A DNA stretch of 64,000 nt from Helicobacter sp. 12S02634-8 (GCF_002272865.1 NZ_MLAP01000003.1:102170-166169); one strand, 5' to 3'. Positions 7,547 to 17,195 are shown, numbered from the stretch's first letter. Numbers and translations are program-made. Notes: generated by a model not told the origin, from the letters alone.

Positions 7547-9235
7547 CTATAGTTCTGTGCGTAAAACTGCACCTTGAGAGGCGTCGCTCACTAAAAGTGC
7601 ATATCTTTTGAGCCATTTGCCCTCGATTTCTTTTTTCTTTGGTTTGAAATGTGCTCTTCTTTGGTCTAAAGTATGGGTATCAACGAGTAGCTCAAGCACT
7701 CCATTGTCAATATCGATTTGTATCTGATCGCCATTTTCAATCAGTCCTATCTCTCCACCTTGTGCAGCTTCTGGACTGATATGTCCGATACACGCCCCTC
7801 TGGTTGCACCACTAAAACGCCCATCGGTGATGAGTGCGACAGATTCGCCCAATCCCATACCACTAATCAAGCTTGTAGGGCTCAACATCTCAGGCATTCC
7901 TGGCCCACCTTTAGGCCCTTCATAGCGGATCACTACGACATTTCCTGCCTTGACTTTGCCTGATGAAATCCCAGAAATAGCTTCATCTTGAGAGTCAAAG
8001 ACAATAGCTGTGCCTGTGAATTTTTTCATACCCTCATCAACAGCAGCAGCCTTGATGACAGCCCCATCTCTTGCGATATTGCCATAGAGGATTTTAAGCC
8101 CCCCTGTTTGGGAAAAGGCATTTTCGTTGGTATGTATGATGTTGGTGTCAATGATATGGGCATTTTTGACACGTTCAAGCATAGAAACTCCTGTGATTGT
8201 CAAGGTATCTTTGATCACATTGCCTCTTTTATTGACCTCAGCCATCACAGCATCCACCCCCCCAGCACGATTGATATCTTCCATAAAGACATTATCGACA
8301 GCAGGGGCGATTTTAGTGAGATGGGAAACTTGCTTGGCTAGGTCGTTGATATTTTTGAGATTGAAATCCACACCAGCTTCTTTGGCAATAGCGAGCATAT
8401 GCAAAACCGTATTGGTGCTGCCACCCATCGCCATATCAACGACAAAGGCGTTATGGATAGCGTGTTGGTTGAGGATATTTTTTAGTTGATATTGCTCACT
8501 TTTTTCTTTATCCAAAGCAATTTCTACGATTCTTTTAGCAGCTTGCCTAAGGAGGGCTTCTCTTTCTGGAGTCAGCGCAGGGATAGTGCCATTGCCTGAT
8601 AATGCAATCCCCATAGCCTCACAGAGTGTATTCATTGAATTTGCTGTAAACATACCACTACAGCTGCCTCCACTCGGACAGGCCTTGCACTCGATTTCAT
8701 AAAGCTTATCAGCAGCGATTTTGTTGGCCTCATAAGCCCCGATCGCTTCAAACACCTGAGAGAGTCCAATCCTGCTCCCATCACTGAGTGTACCCGCTCG
8801 CATAGGCCCTCCACTCACAAAGATTGTAGGCACATTGACGCGCAATGCTCCCATGATCATACCAGGGACAATTTTGTCGCAATTAGGGATACAAATCATC
8901 GCATCGAGTTTATGGGCGTTCATCACCGTTTCGATACAATCAGCGATCAATTCTCTGCTAGGCAAGCTATAAAACATGCCGCTATGCCCCATCGCAATCC
9001 CATCATCAACGCCAATTGTGTTGAATTCAAAAGGCACTGCCCCTGCTTTGTAGATTTCTTCTTTGACAATCTTAGCATAGGCATTGAGAAAATAATGCCC
9101 AGGTATGATGTCAATATAGCTATTGGCTACGCCAATAAAGGGCTTGTCAAAATCCTCATCTTTCAAGCCCACACCTCGCAATAAGCTTCTATGGGGGGTT
9201 CGTGAAAATCCTTTTTTGATGGTATCGCTACGCAT
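7547..9235 (-). CDS. ilvD: Dihydroxy-acid dehydratase
   Basis: The third step of valine and isoleucine synthesis: dehydration of dihydroxy acids to 2-keto acids by an iron-sulfur enzyme. About 562 residues, usual length. Cluster-binding cysteines are seen in [13 protein letters not shown] and [18 protein letters not shown], and the GRFSGATRG motif is near the C terminus. The start MRSDTIKK is set by AGGAGA just upstream; the frame is open 17 codons further without a site. ilvC, the preceding enzyme, lies at 22071. It stands alone, convergent with the PAP2 gene. Confidence 0.95.
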   Translation of the reverse strand: MRSDTIKKGFSRTPHRSLLRGVGLKDEDFDKPFIGVANSYIDIIPGHYFLNAYAKIVKEEIYKAGAVPFEFNTIGVDDGIAMGHSGMFYSLPSRELIADCIETVMNAHKLDAMICIPNCDKIVPGMIMGALRVNVPTIFVSGGPMRAGTLSDGSRIGLSQVFEAIGAYEANKIAADKLYEIECKACPSGGSCSGMFTANSMNTLCEAMGIALSGNGTIPALTPEREALLRQAAKRIVEIALDKEKSEQYQLKNILNQHAIHNAFVVDMAMGGSTNTVLHMLAIAKEAGVDFNLKNINDLAKQVSHLTKIAPAVDNVFMEDINRAGGVDAVMAEVNKRGNVIKDTLTITGVSMLERVKNAHIIDTNIIHTNENAFSQTGGLKILYGNIARDGAVIKAAAVDEGMKKFTGTAIVFDSQDEAISGISSGKVKAGNVVVIRYEGPKGGPGMPEMLSPTSLISGMGLGESVALITDGRFSGATRGACIGHISPEAAQGGEIGLIENGDQIQIDIDNGVLELLVDTHTLDQRRAHFKPKKKEIEGKWLKRYALLVSDASQGAVLRTEL

Positions 9236-9328
9236 ATGATCTCCTAGGTTGTGGTATGGATTGTTTGGTTTTAGTGATAAATGCAACTTATATTATACTT
9301 TAAAATTTTCCAACGCACTGCTTTTTGC

Positions 9329-9334
9329 TATAAT
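9329..9334 (+). promoter_or_regulatory. -10 box of glmS
   Basis: TATAAT preceded by TTTTTGC, 48 bp before the glmS ATG, in the 146-bp gap between the divergent ilvD and glmS genes. Confidence 0.5.
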
Positions 9335-9381
9335 AAATACAGCAAGAATATGGCAGATTTTGAAAATATTTGGAGGTCTTA

Positions 9382-11169
9382 ATGTGTGGAATCGTCGGTT
9401 ATATCGGCAATAATGAAAAAAAAGAGATTTTAATCAATGGGCTCAAAGAGCTTGAATACAGGGGCTATGATAGCGCGGGGATTGCTATTTTGAGCGAGGG
9501 AGAGCTCAAGACCTTTAAGGCTGTGGGTAAAATCTGTAATCTTGAAAATAAATGCATGGATTTTACTTCTAGGGGCTTTGGGCTAGGGATTGGCCATACG
9601 CGCTGGGCGACACACGGCAAGCCCACAGAGGCAAACGCCCACCCCCAAATTGCAGAATTTAGCAATGTTGTCCATAATGGTATCATTGAAAACTATCAAG
9701 AAATCAAAAAAGACCTCCAGCAAAAAGGACATCAATTTTTGAGTCAAACAGATACAGAAGTGATTGTGCGTTTGTTTGAAGAATATCTTAAAAATACTGA
9801 TGATGTTTGGGTGGCTTTTGAGCATATGGTCGCGTCTTTGCGGGGTGCGTATGCGATTTTGCTCATCAGTATCAAAGCCCCCGATAAGATTTTTTATGCT
9901 AAAAATGGCTCGCCTTTGATTGTTGGCAAGGGCAAAGATGGGGTATATTTTGCTAGTTCGGATACGCCTTTAGTGGGTTGTGTGGATCGGGTTGTTTATC
10001 TTGAAGATGGGGCGTGTGGGTATATGGATAAGGATCGATTTGACACATTGACACATATCAAGCCCTTAGCCCATAATAAAATCTATGCCCAAAAAGAGGG
10101 CTTTCGGTATTTTATGGAAAAAGAAATCTATGAACAGCATAAAGTCTTGTTAGAAACGATGATGGGTAGAGTGAGCCAAGAGGGGATATTTTTAGAATCA
10201 TTGCCCTCTGATTTTTTTGATGGTATTGATATGATTACAATTTGTGCTTGCGGGACTAGCTATCACGCAGGCATGAGCGGGAAATATCTCTTAGAAAGGC
10301 TTGCAAGGCTAAAGACCAATGTGGCGATTGCGAGTGAATTCAGATATGCTGATTGTGTGATGGGTAAGAGCGAGCTTTTTATCGCTATTTCTCAGAGCGG
10401 GGAAACAGCTGATACGCTTGAAGCACTCAAGCTTGCTAAGAAAAAGGGGCTCAAAACTTTAGCGATTTGTAATGTGGATAATTCTTCGATTGTGCGTGAG
10501 AGCGATGGGGCGATTTTGACCCGTGCGGGGATTGAAAAGGGCGTTGCTTCGACCAAGGCTTTTGCAACACAAGTGATGGTGCTATGGATTTTGAGTGTTT
10601 ATTTATCCCACCATCGGGGCTATGCAGACACAAAGACCATCAAATCTCAAGTCGCCTCAATGCTTAAAGCCACCAAAGCCACAGAGGTCAATGCCACCTT
10701 GCACGAACGGCTCAAAAGGCTCTCAAAACGTTATTTGCACGGGCACGGATTCTTTTTCATCGGTCGGGATATTTTCTATCCTCTTGCCCTAGAGGGGGCT
10801 TTGAAACTCAAAGAAATTAGCTATCTGCACGCAGAGGGCTATGCAAGTGGTGAGATGAAGCACGGACCTATCGCACTTGCTGATTCTTTGCTCTTTACTG
10901 TAGCACTCTTGCCTAAACATCTTTTGTATGAAAAGATTAAAAGCAATGTCGAGGAGCTTGGCGCTAGAGATGCGACGATTTGTGCGATTTGTTCAGAGGA
11001 TTTTGAAAGCGCTGATGATATGGTCTATATCAACCCTGCTGATGATTATATGGAAGAGTTTTTTTCGATGATGGTTGTCTTGCAGCTTTTGGCCCTAGAG
11101 ATAGCAATCAAAATGGGTAATGATGTGGATATGCCTCGAAATCTCGCAAAAAGCGTGACCGTGGAGTGA
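9382..11169 (+). CDS. glmS: Glutamine--fructose-6-phosphate aminotransferase
   Basis: Makes glucosamine-6-phosphate, the entry to peptidoglycan and LPS amino sugars. After Met removal Cys is the nucleophile of the class II glutaminase domain (MCGIVGYIG); GHTRWATHGKP and HNGIIENY follow. Two SIS isomerase domains come next (CGTSYHAG, SQSGETADT, EGYASGEMKHGP), and the protein ends with the conserved LAKSVTVE. 595 residues. The start is the ATG of MCG, behind GGAGG. The four-codon upstream extension would bury the catalytic cysteine and is rejected. Confidence 0.97.
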   Translation: MCGIVGYIGNNEKKEILINGLKELEYRGYDSAGIAILSEGELKTFKAVGKICNLENKCMDFTSRGFGLGIGHTRWATHGKPTEANAHPQIAEFSNVVHNGIIENYQEIKKDLQQKGHQFLSQTDTEVIVRLFEEYLKNTDDVWVAFEHMVASLRGAYAILLISIKAPDKIFYAKNGSPLIVGKGKDGVYFASSDTPLVGCVDRVVYLEDGACGYMDKDRFDTLTHIKPLAHNKIYAQKEGFRYFMEKEIYEQHKVLLETMMGRVSQEGIFLESLPSDFFDGIDMITICACGTSYHAGMSGKYLLERLARLKTNVAIASEFRYADCVMGKSELFIAISQSGETADTLEALKLAKKKGLKTLAICNVDNSSIVRESDGAILTRAGIEKGVASTKAFATQVMVLWILSVYLSHHRGYADTKTIKSQVASMLKATKATEVNATLHERLKRLSKRYLHGHGFFFIGRDIFYPLALEGALKLKEISYLHAEGYASGEMKHGPIALADSLLFTVALLPKHLLYEKIKSNVEELGARDATICAICSEDFESADDMVYINPADDYMEEFFSMMVVLQLLALEIAIKMGNDVDMPRNLAKSVTVE

Positions 11170-11191
11170 ATTAAAAAAAGGGGGGAGTGGA

Positions 11192-11899
11192 TCAAAACTG
11201 ATAATTATACATCACATAAGGCATGATACTTGTTTCAAACTCTCTGTTGTTTAAAAGCGTCTTAGCAGTGGGTAATACCTTCAGGCCAATTTCAATGCGA
11301 TGTTTGATAAAAATATCCAAACTCACCCCGCCCTCTATCATCACACCCCCTGCATAGATGGCTTTTTTGAATAATGAAAAATTCTGATTGTCTGTATAGA
11401 TTGTCGCTCCTCCCCCAACCCCTGCAAACACGCCTAAAAAGTGCTTATAGCTATTGCCTAAAGGGAATTCACCAATCAGGTCAATCCCCAAAGAAAGCAT
11501 TGCATAAAATGAATCACTGGGGTCTTTTGTGAGTGCGTAATTGACAAGCCCTGTAGCCACATCAAAAGCAAAAAATCCCCGGATACCGATGTTTTTATTG
11601 AAAAATGTTTGCACGCCCCCTTTGAGTAGCAAGGCTGCGGGGTAGGATTGTATAAATGTGCCTTGATAGTTTTTTTTGATTTGAAAACCTCCAAGCCCCA
11701 CTCCAAAATATCGCCCACTTTTTTCTTTGATGAGTCTTTGGCGCTCACGGATTTGGGCGATACCATAGCCTTCATAGCCCTCAGATGTTTGATTGATATC
11801 TTTTGGAGTATCTATAGAAGGCAGAGGGGTGGTGGGTTCTTGCGCAATCACATGACTCACAAGCAGTGCGCAGAAAAAGATTTTAGAAAAATGCTTCAT
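11192..11899 (-). CDS. Outer membrane beta-barrel protein, Helicobacter type
   Basis: A 235-residue protein with a clear signal peptide (MKHFSKIFFCALLVSHVIAQ) and a mature part rich in alternating aromatic and polar residues, ending in the typical C-terminal barrel strand PYVMYNYQF. Segments such as YFGVGLGGFQIKK, FLGVFAGVGGG and GGVSLDIFIKHRIEIGLKV resemble small OMP barrels annotated in many Helicobacter genomes. The start at MKHFSK is supported by AAGGT; the track frame extends 18 codons upstream without a site. Function unknown. Convergent with glmS. Confidence 0.7.
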   Translation of the reverse strand: MKHFSKIFFCALLVSHVIAQEPTTPLPSIDTPKDINQTSEGYEGYGIAQIRERQRLIKEKSGRYFGVGLGGFQIKKNYQGTFIQSYPAALLLKGGVQTFFNKNIGIRGFFAFDVATGLVNYALTKDPSDSFYAMLSLGIDLIGEFPLGNSYKHFLGVFAGVGGGATIYTDNQNFSLFKKAIYAGGVMIEGGVSLDIFIKHRIEIGLKVLPTAKTLLNNREFETSIMPYVMYNYQF

Positions 11900-11966
11900 T
11901 ATAGACCTTACAGACCTTAAAATCGGATTAATAGTTGATGGTTGATTATGCAACTATTTTCTATGT

Positions 11967-11988
11967 TTTTGTTATAATTTTAACAAAA
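11967..11988. promoter_or_regulatory. Palindrome covering the -10 box of the mla operon
   Basis: TTTTGTTA-TAATTT-TAACAAAA is a perfect 8-bp inverted repeat (6-bp spacer) that contains the TATAAT at 11973-11978, 28-33 bp before the operon's first ATG. A protein bound here would block the promoter, so it is a candidate operator. Confidence 0.4.
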
Positions 11989-12005
11989 TTAGCTTAGGAA
12001 GAACA

Positions 12006-13130
12006 ATGCCAAGAACCTCCATGCAAATCACACACGATTCTGCAAAAACAATCGTTTGCCTTGAGGGGAATTGGGATTTCCAGACAGAAAGCAAGCATTT
12101 AGAAGCACTCAAAAATGTTTTAAAAAATCGCCCCCTATCTTTGGTGATTGATTGTGCTTGTATCCAACGCATTGATTTTATTTTTATCGTCTTTTTGCTC
12201 GATCTTTTAAAGTCCTTTGACCTCAACCCCGAATTTATCCATACACCAAACAAAATGACGCGTCTGCTCCAAACTATTCCCAAAGACAATCCCTCTGCAA
12301 GCACGCAAAAAGAACTGATAGTATCGCGCAGATCTTGGAATATTTTTGAAAAAATGGGGAGATATATCGAGGATTTTATCCAAGAATCATTAGATTTTTT
12401 GAATTTTTGTGGCATGACACTCTATGCTTTCACGCAAGCCCTTGCCCACCCGCTGAGGATACGCATTGCCTCGTTGTGCTATCACATCAATGAATCGGGT
12501 TTTAAGGCTTTGCCTGTGAGTGTTTTGACAGCTTTGATTGTCGGTGCGGCTGTGACATTACAAGGGGCAATGCAGCTGCAAGGTATGGGCGTGCCTTTGA
12601 TGAGTGTGGAAACTACAGCTAAGCTCTCTTTGCGTGAGATGGGGCCATTTATTTTAGCGCTTGTGATCGCAGGCAGAAGTGCTTCGAGTTTCACAGCCCA
12701 AATTGGCGTGATGGGGCTTACTGAAGAGCTTGATGCGATGAAAACTATGAATTTTAGCCCGTTTGAGTTTTTGGTCTTGCCCCGTGTTTTGGCGCTTGTG
12801 ATTGCAATGCCTTTATTGGTATTTTTGGCCGATGCTTTTGCTTTGTTGGGTGGTATGCTTGCTATCAAATACCAACTAGGGATTAGCTTTGGTGCATATA
12901 TCGAACGTTTTTATGACACGGTGAGTTGGAATCATTTCTGGGTAGGGCTTATCAAAGCGCCATTTTTTGGCTGGGCGATTGCAATGGTGGGGTGCTTTAG
13001 GGGCTTTGAGGTCAAGGGAGATACAGAGTCGGTGGGGCGATTGACTACTATCAGCGTGGTCAATGCACTTTTTTGGATTATATTTATCAATGCACTTTTT
13101 TCAGTGATTTTTACAAAGCTCAATGTATGA
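12006..13130 (+). CDS. mlaE: MlaE-family lipid ABC transporter permease with N-terminal STAS domain
   Basis: Membrane permease of an Mla/MCE-type phospholipid transporter. Residues 1-100 form a STAS-like domain (MlaB-like) fused to the permease, ending in a linker. The MlaE domain follows with about five membrane helices and the family loop TEELDAMKTMNFSPFEFLVL. The homologous C. jejuni protein is known as IamB. The last bases overlap the ATPase start (ATGA). The operon 12006-15242 holds permease, ATPase, MCE protein and lipoprotein, the core of a system that moves phospholipid between the inner and outer membranes. No periplasmic MlaC is encoded here. Confidence 0.9.
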   Translation: MPRTSMQITHDSAKTIVCLEGNWDFQTESKHLEALKNVLKNRPLSLVIDCACIQRIDFIFIVFLLDLLKSFDLNPEFIHTPNKMTRLLQTIPKDNPSASTQKELIVSRRSWNIFEKMGRYIEDFIQESLDFLNFCGMTLYAFTQALAHPLRIRIASLCYHINESGFKALPVSVLTALIVGAAVTLQGAMQLQGMGVPLMSVETTAKLSLREMGPFILALVIAGRSASSFTAQIGVMGLTEELDAMKTMNFSPFEFLVLPRVLALVIAMPLLVFLADAFALLGGMLAIKYQLGISFGAYIERFYDTVSWNHFWVGLIKAPFFGWAIAMVGCFRGFEVKGDTESVGRLTTISVVNALFWIIFINALFSVIFTKLNV

Positions 13131-13906
13131 CATCTCTAGCCCCTATTATCCAAGTCAAAAACCTCTGTAATGCCTATGGGAGCGAAGTGATCCATGATCA
13201 TATCAGCTTTGAAGTCAAGCAAGGGGAGATTTTTGCGATTTTAGGTGGGAGCGGGAGCGGGAAGAGCACATTATTGCGGAGTATGATACTTTTGAATCGC
13301 CCCAAAGAAGGCGAGATTGATATATTTGGCTCTGATATATGGCAGCTCAAAGAGCAGCAAAAATATGCATTTCTCAATCGCTGTGGCGTATTGTTTCAAT
13401 TTGGTGCGCTCTATAGCTCCTTAAATGTGTTGGAAAATGTCGGTATTATGCTTGAAGAATACAGCACTTATCCGCAAAAAAGTATCGAAGAAATCTCTAA
13501 AATGTGGCTGGATATGGTGGGGCTGGATAAAAGGGTCTATCGTCTCTACCCTTATGAGCTCAGTGGTGGCATGAAAAAACGCGTCGGGCTAGCTAGGGCG
13601 CTGGTGCTAGAGCCTGAAATTTTATTTTTAGATGAGCCCACTAGTGGGCTAGACCCTGCAAGTGCAGGCAAGTTTGATACTTTGATTGTAGAGCTTAAAG
13701 AGATGTTGCATTTGAGTGTGGTGATGATCACTCATGATTTAGACTCCATCAAAGATGCTGTCGATCGGTTTATCTTACTCAAAGATCGTAAAATTGACTT
13801 TGATGGCAATCTGGATACCTTTATCCATAGGGCTCGGCAATATGGGATTGATAAGGACAATCTGTTTAACTCAAGACGAGGAGAGAAATTTTGGAAAGAC
13901 ATATAA
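13127..13906 (+). CDS. mlaF: Mla-type ABC transporter ATP-binding protein
   Basis: The 259-residue ATPase of the lipid transporter. Walker A is GGSGSGKSTLLR (about residue 40), the signature is LSGGMKKRVGLARAL, Walker B is ILFLDEPTSGLDP and the switch histidine is in MITHDL. The start at MTSLAP is set by ATGA overlap with the permease stop; the open frame extends upstream only inside mlaE. The C. jejuni counterpart is IamA. The C terminus (DGNLDTFIHRARQYGIDKDN) resembles the regulatory tail of MlaF. Confidence 0.93.
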   Translation: MTSLAPIIQVKNLCNAYGSEVIHDHISFEVKQGEIFAILGGSGSGKSTLLRSMILLNRPKEGEIDIFGSDIWQLKEQQKYAFLNRCGVLFQFGALYSSLNVLENVGIMLEEYSTYPQKSIEEISKMWLDMVGLDKRVYRLYPYELSGGMKKRVGLARALVLEPEILFLDEPTSGLDPASAGKFDTLIVELKEMLHLSVVMITHDLDSIKDAVDRFILLKDRKIDFDGNLDTFIHRARQYGIDKDNLFNSRRGEKFWKDI

Positions 13907-14679
13907 ATTATACATTGATTGGGGGGGTGTTTTTTGCTGTAATCATATGTATGGTGGTTTTTATACTCTGGATAGGGCGTATCGGCGTAGATGAGAGCAA
14001 ATACCGCATATACAATGTCTATACCGATCAAGAAGTATCAGGGATTGGCGTGGATACACCCATCAAATATAAGGGCATTACTATTGGCAGTGTGACTCAG
14101 ATTGGCTTTGATAAAAACAGACTTGGAACGGTAGAAATCAAGCTTGCCATCAATGCTAATATCCCTATCCATAAAGGCTCTGTTGTGATGTTAGACTCTC
14201 AAGGGCTGGCTGGTTTGAGCTATCTTTCGCTCAAGCAAAGTGATAATCCTGAGTTTATCGGCGAGAAAGACCCGCGGGTATTGGAGTTCAAGCAAAATTT
14301 CTTAGGCAGGATCGCTTCAAGTGCTGATGCAGTGACCCAAGAGCTTTTGGTTGTGCTCAAAAATATCAAAGAACTCACTGATACCAAAAACATACAAAAT
14401 ATCTCTCATATCATCAAGTCCCTAGATTCTCTCACCGCAGGGCTCAATCAGACAAAAGATGACATTGCTGATTTGTCTAAAAACTCAAATATGTTATTAT
14501 TGAATCTCAATCGTAGGATTGAAAGTGGTGATTATGACTTGAAACAAATCCTCAATCCCGTGGTGATGGAGCTGGAGATGAGCTTGAAAAATATAGACAG
14601 ATTTTTCCAAAAAGGCTCCAATCTCTTGGATAAATTGGATGCAGATCCCTACAGCACACTTTTTGGAGAAAAGAAATGA
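13891..14679 (+). CDS. mlaD: MlaD-family MCE protein
   Basis: A 262-residue inner-membrane-anchored periplasmic protein: one N-terminal membrane helix (residues 8-30), an MCE domain (about 40-120, with TPIKYKGITIGSV and DSQGLAGLSYLSL), and a long helical tail. MCE rings form the lipid channel of the Mla complex. The TTG start lies behind GAGGAGAG and overlaps the end of mlaF by 16 bp. The first codons contain a run of seven G at 13921, shorter than the switching tracts elsewhere. Confidence 0.9.
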   Translation: MERHINYTLIGGVFFAVIICMVVFILWIGRIGVDESKYRIYNVYTDQEVSGIGVDTPIKYKGITIGSVTQIGFDKNRLGTVEIKLAINANIPIHKGSVVMLDSQGLAGLSYLSLKQSDNPEFIGEKDPRVLEFKQNFLGRIASSADAVTQELLVVLKNIKELTDTKNIQNISHIIKSLDSLTAGLNQTKDDIADLSKNSNMLLLNLNRRIESGDYDLKQILNPVVMELEMSLKNIDRFFQKGSNLLDKLDADPYSTLFGEKK

Positions 14680-15242
14680 AAAAAGCTAGTATGATCCTTG
14701 CAGCACTCCTACTAGCAGGGTGTGTGAGCTTAAAAATCAAAACAGAATCCCCCCATATCCAAGAATATGACTTGAGTGATAACACACTAGGAACACTCCA
14801 ATGCAAGCAATATAGCAATCTAGCGCTCATCGGTATCAGCAGTGCTTCTATCTATGAAACAAGAAATATTCTAAAACGGCTTGATAATGGGCAAATAGAG
14901 TCCATAGATGGCAAAAAATGGATCGATTTGCCTAAGAATATGTTTGCTAATTTGCTTGTCCAAGAAGCCTCCAAACGCTGTATTTTGGTATCTTTCCCGC
15001 CCTTTGGAGCGTCAAACCCTCAAAAAATGCTTAAAATCAATCTTTTGAGCTTTGATATCAAAGAGGGTTCTGCACCCCAAGCAATCGTGGGCTTGAGCTA
15101 TGAATTTTTTGTAGATGGGAAAAAGATGGAGGGAGTATTGAGCGAGCAAGAGCCCATCAAAGAAAATAGCATACAAGCGCTGCAAATCGTATCAAAACGC
15201 GCAGCAAGCGACCTCATAGAGCTATTTGGCACTAAAAAATAA
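14676..15242 (+). CDS. ABC-type transport auxiliary lipoprotein
   Basis: A 188-residue lipoprotein with lipobox LLAGC (cysteine at residue 16) after MKKASMILAALL. It belongs with the auxiliary lipoproteins found last in MCE/Mla operons (PqiC/YmbA-like fold, 'ABC_trans_aux'). It probably receives or passes lipid at the outer membrane. It overlaps the mlaD stop by four bases (ATGA). Conservation is low, so the call rests on operon position, the lipobox and length. Confidence 0.75.
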   Translation: MKKASMILAALLLAGCVSLKIKTESPHIQEYDLSDNTLGTLQCKQYSNLALIGISSASIYETRNILKRLDNGQIESIDGKKWIDLPKNMFANLLVQEASKRCILVSFPPFGASNPQKMLKINLLSFDIKEGSAPQAIVGLSYEFFVDGKKMEGVLSEQEPIKENSIQALQIVSKRAASDLIELFGTKK

Positions 15243-15256
15243 AAAATAAGATTTTT

Positions 15257-15270
15257 GGGGGGGGGGGGGG
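15257..15270. repeat. Poly-G tract of 14 between convergent genes
   Basis: Fourteen consecutive G, 15 bp after the stop of the lipoprotein gene, in the 63-bp gap before the recG stop. Not inside any recognisable reading frame. Long enough to slip. Confidence 0.9.
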
Positions 15271-15296
15271 CTGTTTCTGTGCTCTCTGTAGGAGGA

Positions 15297-15305
15297 GGGG
15301 GGGGG
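15297..15305. repeat. Poly-G tract of 9 abutting the recG stop codon
   Basis: Nine G on this strand (C in the recG transcript) directly after the recG stop codon, 26 bp from the 14-G tract. Confidence 0.85.
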
Positions 15306-17195
15306 TTATGTGTTTGTGTGCTGTGATGGCTGTGATGATAGATAATTTTTGACCTCTAGGAGTATAGAAGTATCTGTAGTGATATCAAAAAATTCAAACG
15401 CTACGCCACTTTGGCGATCCCCATAAAGCAAATCACCACTACTTCGGTATTTGAGATCAAGCTCAGCGATATCAAACCCACTCAAATGCTCACAAAACTC
15501 CCTCAAACGCTCGGAATCTTCTTGATGGGTGTATAAAAAGCAATAACCTTTTAGTCCATTACGGCTCACCCGACCGCGCAGTTGATGGAGTGTCGCAAGC
15601 CCTAAGCGCTCAGGGGCGACAATCACGATTGTAGAGAGTTTGGGGAGTGAAATCCCCACTTCAATCAATGTCGTTGCCAAAAGAATATTTCCCTTTTCTC
15701 TGAACTCTTCTAAAATCTTTTCTTTGTCCTTGTCTTTGCCAGAAGTGATATAGACACGATCAAAATGCTTTTGCCAAAATCCCCCTCCCTCTTTCAAAGA
15801 GAGGTATTCAAGATGTTGGCTCTCTTCGACTAAAGGATAGACGATAACTACTTGTTTGTTGTGAGCGATTTCATCTCGGATATGGCTGATGAGCTGGGGG
15901 AAATTTTCTTTGTGTATGATGGTTGTGGTGATGTCTTTTTTAAACGGGAGGTCTTTGATGGAGCTAAAGTCAATCAAGCTTGCATTGAGCATTGCCATTG
16001 TTCGCGGGATAGGTGTAGCAGAAAACTGCAGCACATGGGGCTTTTTGGTATCTTGGGTTGTCTTGTCTTCGGTGAGTTTTTCCAGATAGTGGCGCTGCCT
16101 AGTCCCAAAGCGGTGTTGTTCATCTGTCATCACTAAAGCGAGATTTTCTCCATCAAGCTCCCGATAAAGCAAGGCCTGTGTCCCGATGATAAAATGCTCT
16201 TCTTGTTGGAAAAGACCTTTGTCCTTAGATTTTTTGCTCCTTGTGCTCTCTGCACTCCCTGTGATGAGCTTGCAAGTGATATAATCAGGGAGGAATTTTT
16301 TGGCCTCAGCATACAGCTGTTGGGCTAAAATCGTTGTAGGTGCCATCAATAGGCTTTTATGGGGATAAGCCATCACAACAGCACTCAAAATCACAATCGT
16401 TTTCCCACAGCCCACATCTCCCATCACCAAGCGCTTGGCTGCAGTGGGGCTTTTGAGATCATTGGCGATTGTTTGGATGGTTTCACTTTGAGCAGACGTG
16501 AGCATAAAGGGCAGAGAATCGACAAAAGGTCGGTAATCATTTGTGCAGATATATTTGCTTGTAAAATATCTTCTTTTTTGGGCGAGGTATTTGAGATGGG
16601 CATAGATTTCAGTCCATTTGAGTGCGTTTAGATGAGTGGCAGGGAGGGCGTTTGCTTGCTGATAAACTTCCATAAAAGCCTTTGTGGGGCAGAAGATTTC
16701 AGCAATGAGTTGCGCGATTTCACAAGGCAAGCCCTCTTCTATGAGGTTAGAGCGTGTGAGGAGCTTTTTAGCAAGGGCAAAAATATGTATCGAGCGCATG
16801 GCTGTGCTTTTGAAATGCGCGATAATCTCTCCTTGTGTGCTGAGCGGCTTTGGCTGATTCATGGAGTATTTACCGAATTTATACTCTATCTTGCCCCATA
16901 CATACAGACTTTTTCCCACTACATAGATAGCCTTGTGGAAACTCTTGGCATTGAATATCACCAGCTCTAGGGGTTGGTGGAACTGGGGCATATGGGCTTG
17001 GACTTTGAGGATATTTTTTCCCAAAATCCATTCAGCCCGCTCCACTTCTATAGCCACTGCCCCTTGAGAAGAGGGCTCTAGCGTGTCAAGCAAGGTTGTG
17101 TCTGTGTAGGATTTGGGGATATGCAGTGCGAAAGCAAGCAGATTCTGACACCCAAGCTTTTGGAGTTTTATATAATCACTATCAGATATTTTCAT
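15306..17195 (-). CDS. recG: ATP-dependent DNA helicase RecG
   Basis: Branch-migrating helicase that remodels stalled forks and Holliday junctions. 629 residues: an N-terminal OB/wedge region, then helicase domains with Walker A GDVGCGKT, motif II DEQH (DEQHRFGTRQRHYLEKL), SATPIPRTMAM, motif V GNILLATTLIEVGI and motif VI QLRGRVSRNG. The length matches the short RecG of Helicobacter. The C terminus ends in a low-complexity SSQPSQHTNT just before a 9-C run, and could be strain-variable. Confidence 0.95.
   Translation of the reverse strand: MKISDSDYIKLQKLGCQNLLAFALHIPKSYTDTTLLDTLEPSSQGAVAIEVERAEWILGKNILKVQAHMPQFHQPLELVIFNAKSFHKAIYVVGKSLYVWGKIEYKFGKYSMNQPKPLSTQGEIIAHFKSTAMRSIHIFALAKKLLTRSNLIEEGLPCEIAQLIAEIFCPTKAFMEVYQQANALPATHLNALKWTEIYAHLKYLAQKRRYFTSKYICTNDYRPFVDSLPFMLTSAQSETIQTIANDLKSPTAAKRLVMGDVGCGKTIVILSAVVMAYPHKSLLMAPTTILAQQLYAEAKKFLPDYITCKLITGSAESTRSKKSKDKGLFQQEEHFIIGTQALLYRELDGENLALVMTDEQHRFGTRQRHYLEKLTEDKTTQDTKKPHVLQFSATPIPRTMAMLNASLIDFSSIKDLPFKKDITTTIIHKENFPQLISHIRDEIAHNKQVVIVYPLVEESQHLEYLSLKEGGGFWQKHFDRVYITSGKDKDKEKILEEFREKGNILLATTLIEVGISLPKLSTIVIVAPERLGLATLHQLRGRVSRNGLKGYCFLYTHQEDSERLREFCEHLSGFDIAELDLKYRSSGDLLYGDRQSGVAFEFFDITTDTSILLEVKNYLSSQPSQHTNT

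Noticed and set aside
13914..13940. Seven-G run near the start of mlaD as a phase switch
   Set aside because: Too short to slip often, and the frame is intact here; noted only within the gene entry.
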